DNA of 64,000 nt from positions 29,777,927-29,841,926 of the forward strand of contig OZ038451.1 of assembly GCA_964036195.1 (NCBI GenBank), in the 5' to 3' direction. The stretch comes from Sphaerolaimus hirsutus. Taxonomy: Eukaryota; Nematoda; Chromadorea; Monhysterida; Sphaerolaimidae. Within the stretch, counting starts at the first letter, position 1. The number at the start of each line of letters is the position of its first letter. The notes below the pieces were generated by a model. That model was given only the letters and a program-made list of their open reading frames with translations. It made no database searches and was not told where the DNA came from. The translations under genes were made by a program, and so were the position numbers. This document shows, piece after piece, positions 30,345 to 45,300 of this stretch.

Positions 30345-33300
30345 CTGCATGCACATGAGACATGTGTGACAGATCATAACACTGAATTGTATCAAAATGG
30401 ATGGAACTGGACTTACCATGGGCTCATAATTCATTATTGGAAAATGAAAACTCAGTTTTTCTTTGAATTGAACATGAAGTGCAGCTATCTCATCAAATGT
30501 TTTCCTGCTTTTTTACATTAACATATGCTCTCCCTGGCAACCCTTCCAATATATTTGGGAGAAACTTAAAAACTTGTGATGAGGCAGCAACCTTCATGGC
30601 TATGTTAAACATACACTTGTAGGTGCCCTTGTAGGGCTTGTATCATGGCCTACAAGTGTATATAGTTCATGTCGGTCAACTACCGTATTTCTCTCTTTAT
30701 AGCACCCCCCGTGCATAACACCCAGGGTGTTACACAGTTTTATAGCACCCTGGGGGTGCTATACTAGGTTTCAAAAAACATACACTTGAATTGGATGAAT
30801 GTAAATATTGTGCATGGTGCCACTCACTGTAATTCTGTGGCACACACATTTTTCCTTTAAATTAGCTGCGCGCTGTGAAGCATAAAAAATGCAGGGGCGT
30901 CTGTAGAAAGTGAAAGCACATTTTAGACTCAATTTTTTGCTTTTTTGGATGGTTAAATTTTGATTGCACGCTGAGTCCATGTACAACACCCCCTTGACCT
31001 AACACCCGGGTGTTATACAAGTTTTAAAAAAGATTGCTGAAAATTGTTCCGATTTTGTATAACACCCGAGTGTAATAAATGGAGAAATATGGTAATTCTC
31101 TGGTGCATACTGCGCACCAGAGAATCTTTTTTGTGCATTATGGTTGCTCATCATGTTACAACCCTGGCTTGTTTTCTACTAGAATCGCATGACAGTATGC
31201 CCCAAGAGGTGCAACCATAACTCACTCTCCAAAATAACAGAACAATTAAGCTCAATTGCTACAACTAGAAAAGATTACTAAGAATCATTTAAATATATTT
31301 CTTTTAGATTCACAGTGCATTGGCTTCAGCAGTTATTACCCAGGCATGTTGAGGTAACACTGGGCCAATCTGAATCCACCAGAGATATGTGTGTCACTAT
31401 CTTAGGTCTTAGCCACCATGGTGTGATTGTATCCCACAACAAATGGAGCTACCTATGTTTTATATCACAATTCAATGGTCATGCTTTTTTCTTGAGCAAG
31501 ATGATTTGTTTTGAAAAAAACTGTTGTGTTTTCACTTAGTTATGCACTTTTTGATAGATACACTATGCCATTCTGTATTTTTGATGTTCAATCCAATACC
31601 AGATGATTTTATTACCCAATACCCAACAATTCCATTGCCAAATACCAGACATTTTGACCTGAAAACATGACCTGATATGTGAACTCAATACCCGAACCCG
31701 AACCCAATACCCACAAATTTTTTGGAACTGATACCTGATACCTGACCCGAAGTTTTTTGGACCCGATACCCGAACCCAAAAATTTTGAAATTTCTAACCC
31801 TAATGAGTGCATATATTTACAAAATATACAATAAAATGTCTTACAAACACTTGTGCCAACTGTCATTGGCTATTTGCCAATATATGTTGACTACTTGCCA
31901 AAAAAAATGGTAGCTGTAAAGTATACATACTGTTCATCAAGTATACTTAACCCAGTGAGTTCATGTTGTACATGTAAACACCTTCCCGGTCACATCCGGC
32001 AGTCATTTTTTGATTTTACTTCTTATATCCTATCCCCAGTTCTAGGGCGCCCCTGAGGCTGAAACTTGGGGGAGATATTGTCGCAACCCCCCTCTACTTC
32101 GCATGAATTGGGGGGGTCGCCGCGACCCCCCCAATTCATGCGAAGTAGATGGGGGTTGCGCCAATATCTCCCCCAAGTTTCAGCCTTGGGGGCGCCATAG
32201 AACTGGGGATAGAATATAAGAAGTAAAATAAAAAATGGCTGCCCGACATGACCGGGAAGGTGTTTACATGTAAATACCGTATTACCTCTAATATAAGGTA
32301 TACCTTATTTTAATTTTGTCAGTTTTTCCCCGGTGTTTTGGTATACCTTATATCAGAGGGTACCTTATATTAGAGGTATACCTTATATTGTTTCATCAGA
32401 TTTTTCAAACATTGCCAAATGTGAAAAACAACACAATTCATTTTATCGAACTGGAATGTAACGAAATGGTGAACAGGCCTAATACAAATTGACACAGATT
32501 TGTCTGAGCAACGATGGGTGAGTTCTCAAAATAAAAACACTTTCTGTATTTTGAGTTTTTCAAAAATGAATATCGAAAAAAAACTCGAGTTTCTGTGTTT
32601 TATATATGTGTTTTTTGAAAAAACTGTTTTGGTAAAAACTCAAGTTTTTTTGATAAAAACTCAAGTTTTTTTGGTAAAAACTCAAGTTGTTTTACAAAAA
32701 GTTGCATTTTACAGTTGAAACAGTGGTTTTGTTATCAAATATTGGTTTTGCATAGGTTCTGTCTTGTATTGGAAAATTTTCATTAGTTGTGTTGACCGTG
32801 GCAAAATGGATGGATAAAGAAATACAGAGAATTGATAATTAGGTTCATTTTGTCCAATATTTATATTCACATATTTTATCTATTTCATGCACTATATAAT
32901 TTTACCACGCAAATAATAATTCATGCACTATATTAATTATCCATGGAGAATATTTGATTAAGAAAGTATCTTATAAGTTATTGATGAGTTTATGTGGAAT
33001 ATTTAAGTTTAAAAGTCAAATAAGTTATATTTAGGTTTATAAACATAAAATTAGGGTCATTTGACTCGCCATAATTTTTTGATCAATTTAATATATGTGT
33101 TTGCATGGTTTACTTGCAATTTGGGAAATTCAAATCTTGTAAAATGTTACGTGCTATGTATTTACTTTGGCCAGCATCCTAATGGAGAAATAGTGCCTGT
33201 GTGTGACCAGCACGTATTTAACAAACCCTTCGCATAGGCATATTGTTATAGCTTTGCAATGCTTTATTATTACTTCAAGTAAATACATTATATTGAATCC

Positions 33301-36300
33301 TGCTCGTATAATATTTAATATTTATTATACCCTGCTCAATTAATATACCCATTTACCTTGAATAAGTCCCAATTTATCAACTATCAAATATGCGTTTTCA
33401 GGAAGTGATTGTTATTACGTTGAATATACCCTGCTCTGCTTACGGCATTAGGAACATTTACATTGCTATTTACAATTTCCAACTCTATCATATTAGTTTC
33501 CAAAGTGTGTCAATGTTTTCTGACAAATTGAAACAGACTAGTAAATCGGCCGAGTTTGTCGACTTAGCGCCTCGCAAGATTAATGGTTTTTCTATTTGCC
33601 CAATTTGTACTTGTATTTCTTTACCATATTTATTTAAATGCACACACACGCAGTGTAAGCCAACTGTTTCGGCTAAATGTGTCTTATTGTTGCATTTGTG
33701 TCTTATTTGTGCATTTGTTTTTTGGGAATTATTGTAGCCATGTTTTTATACACAATTCTGTGTCTCGGCAACTTTGGGAGTTTTTACTTCAGTCTAGGAT
33801 TGACCCAACGAAATAATAAGTTAGCAATAGAAACTTCGACTAGGAAGCTTGCTAACTTTGCGCTTTTGTATTCCATGCTGTATCTGATTGAAAGTAAAGT
33901 ACCTGAAACAATCTCGAAACCCCTTTCCAACACGCAACAACAAAATAAACTCAACTTGGCTGTCGACAAGTGGACATCCGGCTACAACAGGAAAATCTAA
34001 CCACTCTAGAGACTGTCACTCACTAATGTCTTGGAGTTGCTGGAATCGGTGGTAGAAGATGCTGACTTCGGTGGCTTCATCACATGGCGCAGTGAGCAGG
34101 GTGATTGCATGACATTGTGCTATCACCAAGCCAGAACGAACATTGTGCAGCAGCTGGCAGAACTTCAAAAGTCCTGCTGAACATCAATTGGCCTTGGCTG
34201 AGCGTTGGCTGTTGATTTGCAGACAGCATTGTGCCAAAGTCACAGCACTCCTGTCTACATCCTGGGAGCGGTTCTACGCTCACGCGCGGAGGACACTGGA
34301 GTTCTGACAGACCTGTCAGGATTTCAGGCAGCTTTCACCAGTGCTCTGACAAGGTGTTAGAGGCTGGGCGGCACCAGCATTTGACAAGGTGTCATTGTCG
34401 GACGGTGGTCAAACTTTCGCTGGAAGCTCTCAGACATCAGGACGCCAGTGACTGTTCGCACGTCCTTCCTATGCCAAGGGAGGGTGACCTGATGCAGACA
34501 GGATCGCCACAGAGCCATGCTAGTCAAAGGGCTGTTTTTTGGGCATTCGCAGAGGTCCCTTGCTCCACTGGGTTAGGGTGGACTCATACCTCGGAAGTGC
34601 AAAATTAGGGGTATCAGTGTACAAAGGGCTGTAGCCAACAGAGGGCTGTAGCTGACAGAGAGTGGATTGAAAACCAAGTATTAGGATACTTGGTAGCGTG
34701 TAGGAGCTTTTCGGAGCTCCCATCAAATATACCATCCCCTGCTCGGTACCATCAGATCAGACAGCACAAAAGTGTCAGAAATTCTGCATTGCACAGGCAC
34801 AATTGCAGAGCAGTGAACAGAAACACTGCCCAGTGTCAGAAAGTGCACCAGAGTGCACAGAAACGTGTCACAGGTGACACAGAAAGCGCAGCAAACTGCG
34901 CACAGCGCGGCACAGGAGCCGCTCAGAATCAAGTGACCGGCGTGGTCATGGGGCACACAAGCGTGCCGGAAAAGAGTGCCAGAGCACTCTGCAAAGTGTG
35001 TACAGACCTTCGGGCACACACTAGTGTGTACGGACCCCTCGGGTGCACACTATTGAACAGAGAATTGTCAATTTGGGTTTGGCTGGTGTGTTGAAGTCAA
35101 CACATGTGAACAATCACGCCAGGGGCTTTAGGAACACACCTGGTGCCAGTGCAGTAAAGGTCAACACGTGATGAAACACATCAGGGGCCTGTAGGACTGC
35201 ATTGGTATTGTGTGTAGCACAACAAATCCGTAGTGCACATCGAAGTGCACAGAAAGGCACAGAAAGGTGTCACAAGCGTCACATGCGAAGCACTATAAAG
35301 AGAAACAGTGAAGGAAATTTTCAAAAATGGTGCCTTCACCGACAGGGCACATCAGGAAAACCCTGGGGCCAGCAAAGCACAGGGTAAGCAGCAGATTGCA
35401 GAGAGAAATTGCAAAGTATGATCAGGAAGTGTTTGCAGAGGCATCAAAAGAAGAAAAGAGAACAGAAATGAGGAGAGTGATTGCATCTGTGAAACAGGAA
35501 GGTGCAAAATTGGAGGGTGCAATGAATACAGTGAGAACTCAATTTGACGCATGGCATGACATCATCAAAGACATTGATGATATGGATCAATTGGCTCAGG
35601 AACAGGAAATGTACCAAGAAGCATATGATGAATATGCAAATATGACAGACTTGGTGACACAGAAAATTGCAGCCATGAATGTGTACATTGAAGAGTTGCA
35701 AGATATGATCCAGCAGTTGAGCAGAAGTACCATGTATGAAGTCAATTCAGCATTCATACAACAGATGGCTAATCAAATGGCTGTAATCGCTCAAGGAGCT
35801 GCTCAGGGAGCCAGTTCAACAAATGCAACCACTGCAAAAAGTGTCAAATTGCAGAAACTGGAAGTTGAACAGTTTTCTGGGGAAATTGTCAAATTTCGAA
35901 CATGGTGGCAAATGTTCGAGTCACACATCCATAATAGAATAGATTTGGAAGACATTTCCAAGTTCTCGTACTTGAGGAGTTTGCTGAAGGGCTCAGCATT
36001 TGGAATGATCAGTGGATTGAGTGTGACGGCAGAGAATTATGCACCCACAATTGCAATGCTCAAGAAACGATATGACCAGCCAGTAGTGGTCAGAAACACA
36101 CTGATGAATAATATAATGAAGCTGCAACAGGCCAGGAATACCTGTCAGGACATGAGAACTTTATTTGATGCAATTGAAAGGCTGCTCCAACAGTTGGAGT
36201 CACTGGGAGAATCAGTGGAGCATCCAATGCTGTTGAGCCAGCTGCAACAGAAAATTCCACCAGAAATCCTCAGAGAAATCCAGAAGGAACAGGGAACTGA

Positions 36301-39300
36301 GGAGGCTCTGACCGTGAAAAGATTCAGAGAGCTGTTTGGCAGACAGCTAGCGCTCAGTGAGGCTGTACAGCACGCACAGCAAGCTGAGGCGCGAGTGCAG
36401 CAATCGCGCCAGGGATTTGGCGGAAATCCACGCGCACAGCAATTCAATAATCAATTCCAAGGCAATGGGAATTGGTTCAGAGGGCCAGAGAACCCCAGGA
36501 CCAGCACAGGAAGCATGTCTGTGATCCAGAATGGTCAGCGTGCACCGCAGGCTGGATTCATGAATTCTGGGAGGCTGTGTGTGTTCTGCAATGACACACA
36601 ACAAATACACTTTAATGACAAGTGTCCAAAGTTCAAGACTGCCAGAGAAAGGCGAATAATTTTGTCAAAGGCAGAGCGATGCCTGAGATGCCTGCAGAAA
36701 GGGCATTACATGGCTCAGTGTCAATATACGAGAAATTGTTTCTATTGCAAATCAAATAGGCACCATAGCGCAATGTGCCCAGAGAAATTTAGAGAAAATG
36801 GCAATGGATACGCTGGACAGCAAATTCCAGCATTCAGAGCAAATGGTCAACAGAATGGCCAACAATCAGCAAACAATGGTAGAAAGTCTGTGCTGACGGT
36901 CAGTCGACCAGCGCAGAATCAGCAAAGGAAGGCAACAGTGAATTGTGTCAATGTGGAAGAGGCTGGACCAGAAATGGTAGAAACAGAGACCATATCCAGC
37001 ACAGTAGTTACAAAACAGTATGCTGAGCAACAGAAGACGGTAGTGAACCTGTCAGTAAACAGGAACATGTCAATGTTGATGACGACCAGAACAGTGATTG
37101 AGGCTTCAGAAATGGTACAGAAATGGAGCCTGAACAGCCACCACTACAAATTCAAGCGTTCCTGGACACGGGATCCCAGGGAACATATATGTCAGAGAAA
37201 GTGGCCAAGAAACTTAATCTGAAGAGTACCGGTGAACACCACATCCAGGTGTACACATTCGGAAATGAGAAACTGCACTATAAAGTTGTACAGCAAGTGG
37301 AATTCAGAATGCAGCTCAGAAATGGCCAGAAAATTGATATGGTAGCTGATGTGGTCCCGACATTGACCACAGAACAAATCAAAGTGCCTGTGTCAGAACA
37401 GGACGAAAAGTACCTGCAGAAGTACTTCCTGGATGAAAATTACTTTGCAGACAGAATTCCCAAGGAAAAAGGGACAGAGTGCACATTCAGGCCAGATATC
37501 ATAGTGGGTTTGAATTATTTCTTTGATTTAATGTCCAGAAAAACCAGCACCACCAAACTTCTGCCAGGATTGTATGTAATTCCATCGGAGTTGGGATTAC
37601 TGATGGGCAGTGGGCAGCTGACAAACAACAGAAATCTGGACCACGGATGGTGCATATCCGGTGGTGGTCAACACAATTGTGCATCAAATTCAGAGAGAGA
37701 AATGGTACAAGGAAGCACCACTGGCAATTGCTCCTGTACCAAATGTCAAAGATATGGACAGACTGCATACCATTAGCATAATGGACCAGCCAGACCTCGT
37801 CGAAGATGATGAGGCTATCAAGCAATTCAATGAAAGCGTACAGAGAAACCCAGATGGTCGGTACTCTGTAAAGTTCATGTACAAGCCAAATTTACATGAA
37901 CTACCAGACAACAAAGCAATGGCATTCAAGAGGTTTAGATACCTCACCAACAGGCTCAAGAGAGACCCAGAATTACTGGAGAAAATTCAGGAAATCATGA
38001 AAGCTCAAGAGGAACAAGGCGTGATTGAGAAAGTCCAAGAAGACATTATGGATGGCAGGAAGTTCCATATTCTGCCCCATCAACCTGTGATAATGCCAGA
38101 GAAAACTACTACAAAGGTCATATAGAGGTATATGATTTCTCAGCAAAACCGCCGGGCATGCCGAGTTTGAATGAGTGCATGTACCGCGACCCAGTGATAC
38201 TACCACAGCTGGTAGGGATGCTGATGCGATTCTGATTGCATGGAATTGCACTGGTCACTGGACATAGAGAAAGCGTTTCTGCAGATCAGCCTGCAGGACA
38301 GTGACAGAGATGTGACAAGATTTCTGTGGTACAAAGATCCCACGAAACCATCCATGGAGGATAATATTCAGATTTACAGATTTGCCAGAGTGCCATTTGG
38401 CATAATTTGCAGTTGCTGCTGGCGCTGACTGTCAGATACCACCTGAATCAAGCTGGCACAGAGAATGCAAAGTTGATTGATGAAAACCTATATGTGGATA
38501 ATTTGATCCTCAGTGTGGATACAGAGCAGAAAGCAATTGAATTGTACCTGGAATCTAAAGTGCTGTTCACAGAGGCACAGATGAATCTGAGAGAGTGGAA
38601 CAGCAACAACAAGAGTTTTACTTGGCAATTAGCAGAATCAGATATGGCCAAGGAAGTTGTCACAACAGTCCTAGGAATGAAATGGGACACAGAGAGCGAC
38701 CAGATGTGGCTGAAAACACCAAAGACAGTTCAGCAATCACAATTATCAGAAACTGACCAGAAAACAGAAAATGGCAGTAAATAGCACGTCAAGCCTGCTG
38801 TACTCCAGATTGAGACTTGCTCCAAAGCAGCCAGAAGTGACAATTCCACAGCTGGAATTGTTAGCAATGCTGATCAGCAGCAGAATGTCAAAATTCATTC
38901 ACAAAGAGCTCAGGGACATCAAATTTAGTCAGACAGTTGTATGGTCAGATTCAACCTGTTGTCTGAAGTGGCTGACAACTGTGAAGCCACTAGCATGTTT
39001 TGTCAAGAACAGATTAGATGAAATCAAGAAAATTCAAAGTGAGACAGAGAACATGCACATCAGACACATCACAGGGCTGGAAAACCCAGCAGACATGGCC
39101 ACAAGAGGCATGAGCATGTCAGAGTTGGAGAGCAGTAACCTGTGGTGGAAGGGGCCAGAATGGCTGATGACTGGAGAGTGGCCAGAGCCAAAAGATGAGC
39201 CAGTCACGCCAGAGGTGATGGCAGAAATCAAGAGAGAAGAGCTCAAGTTCCCAAAAGCCAGTCCAATTTACCTTGGTGCCACACAGCAAGTGGCCAGTGA

Positions 39301-42300
39301 CCCAGATGCCAGCAATATGCAAGCTGATGAAAGCAAACAAAGCAATCCATTGGGAATTGAGATTCAGAGATTCTCATCACTGACAAAGTTACTGGATACA
39401 ACAGTGTATGTGATGAGATTTGTGCAGCAAATGCACGAAAAGCGCAGCAAGAATGACAGTCAAGAATGAATGGACTGTCAGAAATCACAGAAAGTATCTG
39501 TGGTACAATGAAACCACGGGGAATTGTCAGTATTGAGGAAAGAGAAGTGGCACTGAAATATTGGATCAAAGTGATGCAACAGAATCATTACAAAGGAGTG
39601 GCAAAGATTCTGGCAATAGGCCACAGCAAGGGTAGCCAGAATGGCAAGAGGGCAGCTGCAGACCAGCAGTTGATCAAATGGCTCAATGTGCGAATGCATC
39701 AGGATGGAATCCTGAAGTGCCATGGCAGAATTGAGCATACAGACCCACAGGAGGTCACGGTGCCACTTATACTGTTGCCAGCAGCGGCCACAGTAACTCA
39801 ACTGATCATCAGAGACCAGCATGAAAAGTTGATGCACGTAGGAGTGCAACACACATTGGCAGAGATCAGACAAAAGTACTGGATCACACAGGGCAGACGG
39901 TTGATCTATAATGTAACCAGGACCTGCCCAACCTGTCAGAAATTGGGAGCAAAAGCCGTACCAGCTTCCACCAATGCCAGATTTACCAGAGACCAGAGTG
40001 CAGAGAGCCAGGCCTTCCAGTACACAGGCTTGGATTATTTGGGACCAGTTTGGTACAAAGTAGACAAAGAACACAAGAAAATGTAGATTTGTCTATTCAC
40101 GTGTATGGTGACATGCGCAGTTCATCTGGAAAGTGTGCTGGACATGACAGCACAAAAATTCCTGAATGCAGTCAGGAGATTCATCACCAGGCGCAGAAAG
40201 CCTGAGGCAGTAATTTCAGACAATTCAACACAATTCAAGTTGACAGAGAAAGTGCTCAGCAAAAGTACTGACAAGGCCATTAATACTGGGAAAGAATGGT
40301 CAGAAATGGTCAAAAGTGGAGCAGTTCAGACATACTGTTCACAGCAACAAATCCAGTGGAACATGACAACTCCCATGGCACCATGGTAAGGAGGAGTTTA
40401 TGAGAGAATGGTGGGCATCACCAAGAAACATTTCAAAGCAGCAGTGGGGCACAGAATGTTAACCCTACCAGAATTGTTGACACTTCTGCCAGAAGTTGAA
40501 GCAGTGATCAACAGCAGATCAATCTCTTACATCTATGGTGATGTGAAGAGTCTCAGAGTGTTGACACCAAAGGACTTCCTGACAGGGAAAGGTCAGATTG
40601 GAGCACCACAGTTTGATACAGATGGAGATTAAGAATTTGTGCCCAGAATGGATAATGCAGCGAAACTGCAGAAATATTGGGAGACAACCCAGCAAACTTT
40701 GGACAAGTTCTGGGACTTGTGGCATCAAGAGTACATCCCAAGCTTGCGGGAAAGGACTCAAGTGACGCACAAATGTGGCAGATTGACAGCGACTCAAGAG
40801 CCCAAAATGAATGAAGTCGTACTGATTTACGAAGAGAACATGCCTAGAGGTGCATGGAAAATGGGTTGCATCAAGCAGTTAGAGCCCAGCAAAAACGGAC
40901 AGATTTGCTCAGCAAAAGTCAGAACTGCCAACAGAAATGTGGTTAGCAGACCACTCAATCAATTGTATCCGCTGGAAATCAATTCAAAGACAATGGATAT
41001 CCCAGAGACAGCAGTGACAGTCAAAGTGGATTTACTGGACCCAGCAATTGTCCAGAAACATGTCAGAAATCAGAATTCAAATAGAAACCCTGCTCAAAAC
41101 CCTGCTCAGAGGAACTCAGCATCAGATATAGTCCTGAGGAGTGTAACAGGGAAAGCCACAGCAATCACCAGCAGTATGGTGATTGGAATGCTGTGCATGG
41201 TGTTGATGCTGACAGGCATGTCAGAAGCAGCAACACTGAGAGAAGCCGGCAAGGCTTACAGCGAACTATTTTCCAGGACATACATTCTGGAAACCTTGAC
41301 AGTAAGGCCACCATCATTGGCAGCGCATCATGGATTGCCACCATTACCATCAGAATGGCCACTAAAGTCTGTCAGGGAAATGCAAACTTATGAGAGATTC
41401 AAGAATGCAATCAAGGATCATCCTGTGGAACAGGTGATCAACTCACAGAGCCAAAAGTACCAGATTTGCACCAGTGGAAGGCATGGGCATGCACTCACAG
41501 TTCCTGAAGAAGTGCAGTGCCATATCCCACCAAGAAATTTCATCAAAGCAATGAAAGTTACACTCTATGACAGATTCCACAAAAGGAGAAAGCATACAGA
41601 TGCTACATCAGAATCAAGGAAATCATCACACACACAAGTTTCTGGGGAGCAAAAGGCATTACAGGCAATTTTGAGAAATACCAGCAAGTTGGCATGGTAG
41701 CCCAAAACTATGCAAGAATCCACAAGATGTTCAGAGGAACACCATTGGTGGAAATGGAGCCCAGAGTGTGGATGACAAATAAAACCCTAAATGTAGAATA
41801 CTCACTGTGCTGCAGAGACAAGGAAAATATCATCAGCAACTTCTACATGGAAGAGGGAACCGTGGCTTCACTTGATGGGACCACTGTAATCAGCGACTTG
41901 CAAGATTTTAGCCAGTGCTGAGTCATGATGGGACATTGTAGAGACCACAATTATGGAATCACAGTGTGGGATACTGAGAATTTCAAGCATCAATGTGCAT
42001 ATGAGAGAATTGGCAGATTCAAATCAGAAATATCTGGCCAGACAATTATTGTATCAGAGTTGCAAGCAGCATACTCTCACAGCAACAAGACAAAGAGGCC
42101 AGTGGGCTCAGAATGTGTTCCTAGAGACACATATTACACCAATCAAGGAGGTGTATTCATCCAGTTTGACAGAAGAGAGGATGTGCCTGTGGAATGGGCA
42201 ATGCCAGGGAAAATAGTGGAAGCTAAAGAGTTGACAATAAGTTGAACCCTGTATGCTAGATTGGACAACAGAAACTCCAAGTTTCAATTCCTGCAACACG

Positions 42301-45300
42301 TGGTCAGAGAGATGACTCAAGCACAATTCGCAATTGTTTGGCACCAATTGTGTCAACTTCACAAGAACCAGCTGGACATGCTGACTCAGCTTTTCCGCAT
42401 TGATCCAACATTGGGGATTCGAGCCATGCTGGGAAAACAGGATGTTCATGCAGAATGGGCAGGAGAAGCAATCATGTTTTGGGAATGCAAAGAAGTACAG
42501 CCATACATAATTTATCAGACAGGGAAGGTGGGAGAGACGTGTTACAAATACACACCAATGAGACTGGACAAAGATGGGCCCTTGTGGTTCAAGAGCCCAG
42601 GCAGCAGAGACTTGGTGGAGAAATCACCAGAAGAGGACTGCAGCCACACTACACCGCACTTGTATAGAGATGAACATGGACAATGGAAATCCGCACATGG
42701 AATGGTGCGTGTTACAGAGACTCCTATTGAGATGACATGGAAAGGACAGTGGCAGGCCTTCACGTTTGATGCGCCTCACTTGTTCACCAACATTGTCAAC
42801 AGCGACAAATTTCATAGATGTCAGAGATATGTCATTGGATCCCAGAGTGATCAGAAATTCAATAGAGGGCATTGGAGCCGGAATTGGACAAACAGCAGCG
42901 GGAATAGCCAAGGCATATGGTCACTATATTTCTGGAGTGTCAAAGGGGTACACCAATTTCCTGGGAGGAATGCTCAAAGGACCTTTCCAAGTGATCATCA
43001 ACACAATCGCAATGCTGCTGGGAATCACAATCCTAGTGGCTGGAATTGTAGCTGCAGGATACCTATGGTACAACTGGAGGATTGCCACAGGAAAACCAGT
43101 GATTCCACTATGCGTGTACACATGCATATGGAAATGCATAGTGTGTCCATTCAAATGCATATGGCTATGTTTTAGAGCCATCAGATACACTGCCAAGAAA
43201 TCAGTCCAGAGAGAGACCAGCTATCCACAGAGAAAAGTACGCAAGACAGAGTTAAGACCAGCAATCAAGAGGAGAGCCAGATCCAATTCTACACAGTCAG
43301 TCAGATTTGCCAGGAGAGCAGAAACAGAGGACAGAATGGCAAAGTCACTATCAGCATACGTACAGCCAGATGAAAGCTCAGCTGATGAGGGACAAGTCAG
43401 AGCCAGGAACAGAGACAATGTTCACATGCCTGATATCTGCAAATTCACCACACGCGAATGCGCAGGAAGCGATACAGGCAACTACCTGCTTCATCATCAG
43501 GCTAGGTCGGTGTTGGCATAACCTGCAACTGGGCCGGGGACTTCACGCACGCCCACAACTTCATGCACGACCACGTTCACTGAAGCGACTGTGGAGACGC
43601 CTCTCATCACGTTGGCGCCTACCACCACTACCAACATGTGACGTTGCTGCAACAACGAGGTGCAGCAACTCTTCTGCCCGGAGTGTGTTGACCGTGGCAA
43701 AATGGATGGATAAAGAAATACAGAGAATTGATAATTAGGTTCATTTTGTCCAATATTTACATTCACGTATTTTATCTATTTCATGCACTATATAATTTTA
43801 CCACGCAAATTATAATTCATGCACTATACTAATTATCCATGGAGAATATTTGATTAAGAAAGTATCTTATAAGTTATTGATAAGTTTATGTGGAATATTT
43901 AAGTTAAAAAGTCAAATAAGTTATATTTAGGTTTATAAACATCAAATTAGGCTCATTCGACTCGCCATAATTTTTTGATCAATTTACTATATGTGTTTGC
44001 ATGGTTTACTTGCAATTTGGTAAATTCAAATCTTGTAAAATGTTATGTGCTACGTATTTAGTTTGGCCAGCGTCCTAATGGAGAAATAGTGCCCTGTGTG
44101 TGACTAGCACGTATTTACCAAACCCTTTGCGTACGCATATTGTTATAGCTTTGCAATGCTTTATTATTACTTCAAGTAAATACATTATATTGAATCCTGC
44201 TCGTATAATATTTAATATTTATTATACCCTGCTCAATTAATATACCCATTTACCTTGAATAAGTCCCAATTTATCAACTATCAAATATGCATTTTCAGGA
44301 AGTGATCTTTATTATGTTAAATATACCCTGCTCTGCTTACGGCATTAGGAACATTTACATTGCTATTAACAATTTCCAACTCTATCATATCAGTTTCCAA
44401 AGTGCGTCAATGTTTTCTGACAAATTGAAACAGATTAGTAAATCGGCCGAGTTTGCCGACTTAGCGCCTCGCAAGATTAATGATTTTTCTATTAGCCCAA
44501 TTTGTACTTGGTTTTTCTTTACCATATTTATTTGAATGCACACACGCGCAGTGTAAGCCAACTGTTTTGACTAAATGTGTCGTATTGTTGCATTTGTGTC
44601 TTATTTGTGCATTTGTAGCCTAGTTTATTGTAGCCATGTTTTTATACACAATTCTGTGTCTCGGCAACTTTGGGAGTTTTTACTTCAGTCTAGGATTGAC
44701 CCAACGAAATAATAAGTTAGCAATAGAAACTTCGACTAGGAAGCTTGCTAACTTTGCGCTTTTGTATTCCATGCTGTATCTGATTGAAAGTAAAGTACCT
44801 GAAACAATCTCGAAACCCCTTTCCAACATGCAACAACAAAATAAACTCAACTTGGCTGTCAACAAGTGGACGTCCGGCTACAACGGGAAAATCTAACCAC
44901 TCTAGAGACCGTCACTCACTACGGTCTTGGAGTTGCCGGAATCGGTGGTAGAAGACGCTGACTTCGGTGGCTTCATCACATTAGTTCACTGGAGGTAGTT
45001 CCAAATGGGTGACCAATACCTTTGACAGCTTGGGAGGTGAGGAGCCCTCAGCTCAATTGTGTGAGCTAGCAGACCCTGGTGGACACTCCTCAACACTTCG
45101 GTCACAGTCCCTAATATGGTTGAAAACACCAGGGGATGCAGACACCATTATTTTTTGGATACTTATTTCATCGTTAAACTTGGATACTATCTACATATTT
45201 ACACACTATACATACATGCATACCTTATGTATGCACATACACACATTGTTCAGTTCAAATCTTGTGCCTTCAATTGCTTGAAAAAACCCTCAAAAAAACA

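Larger units (their letters stand above)
32788..44980 (+). mobile_element. BEL/Pao LTR retroelement 1 with envelope-like region
   Basis: Two LTRs of equal length (1297 bp) start TGTGTTGACC and end CTTCATCACA. TTAGT flanks the element at 32783-32787 and 44981-44985. The internal region has gag, aspartic protease, reverse transcriptase, RNase H, integrase and an envelope-like part in the normal BEL order, but with multiple frame changes, stops and a missing segment near 38745. The LTRs differ at about six sites in the first 235 bp. It sits in the last intron of the receptor gene, in the opposite orientation. Not expected to move on its own. Confidence 0.9.

Noticed and set aside
33390..34000. 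Small genes in the BEL LTR
   Set aside because: The frames occur in both LTRs, overlap each other and show no protein family; treated as LTR sequence.
37123..37222. Programmed frameshift between gag and protease
   Set aside because: The frames overlap by 100 bp, but I see no clear slippery site with structure and the element has many random frame changes, so decay is the simpler reading.
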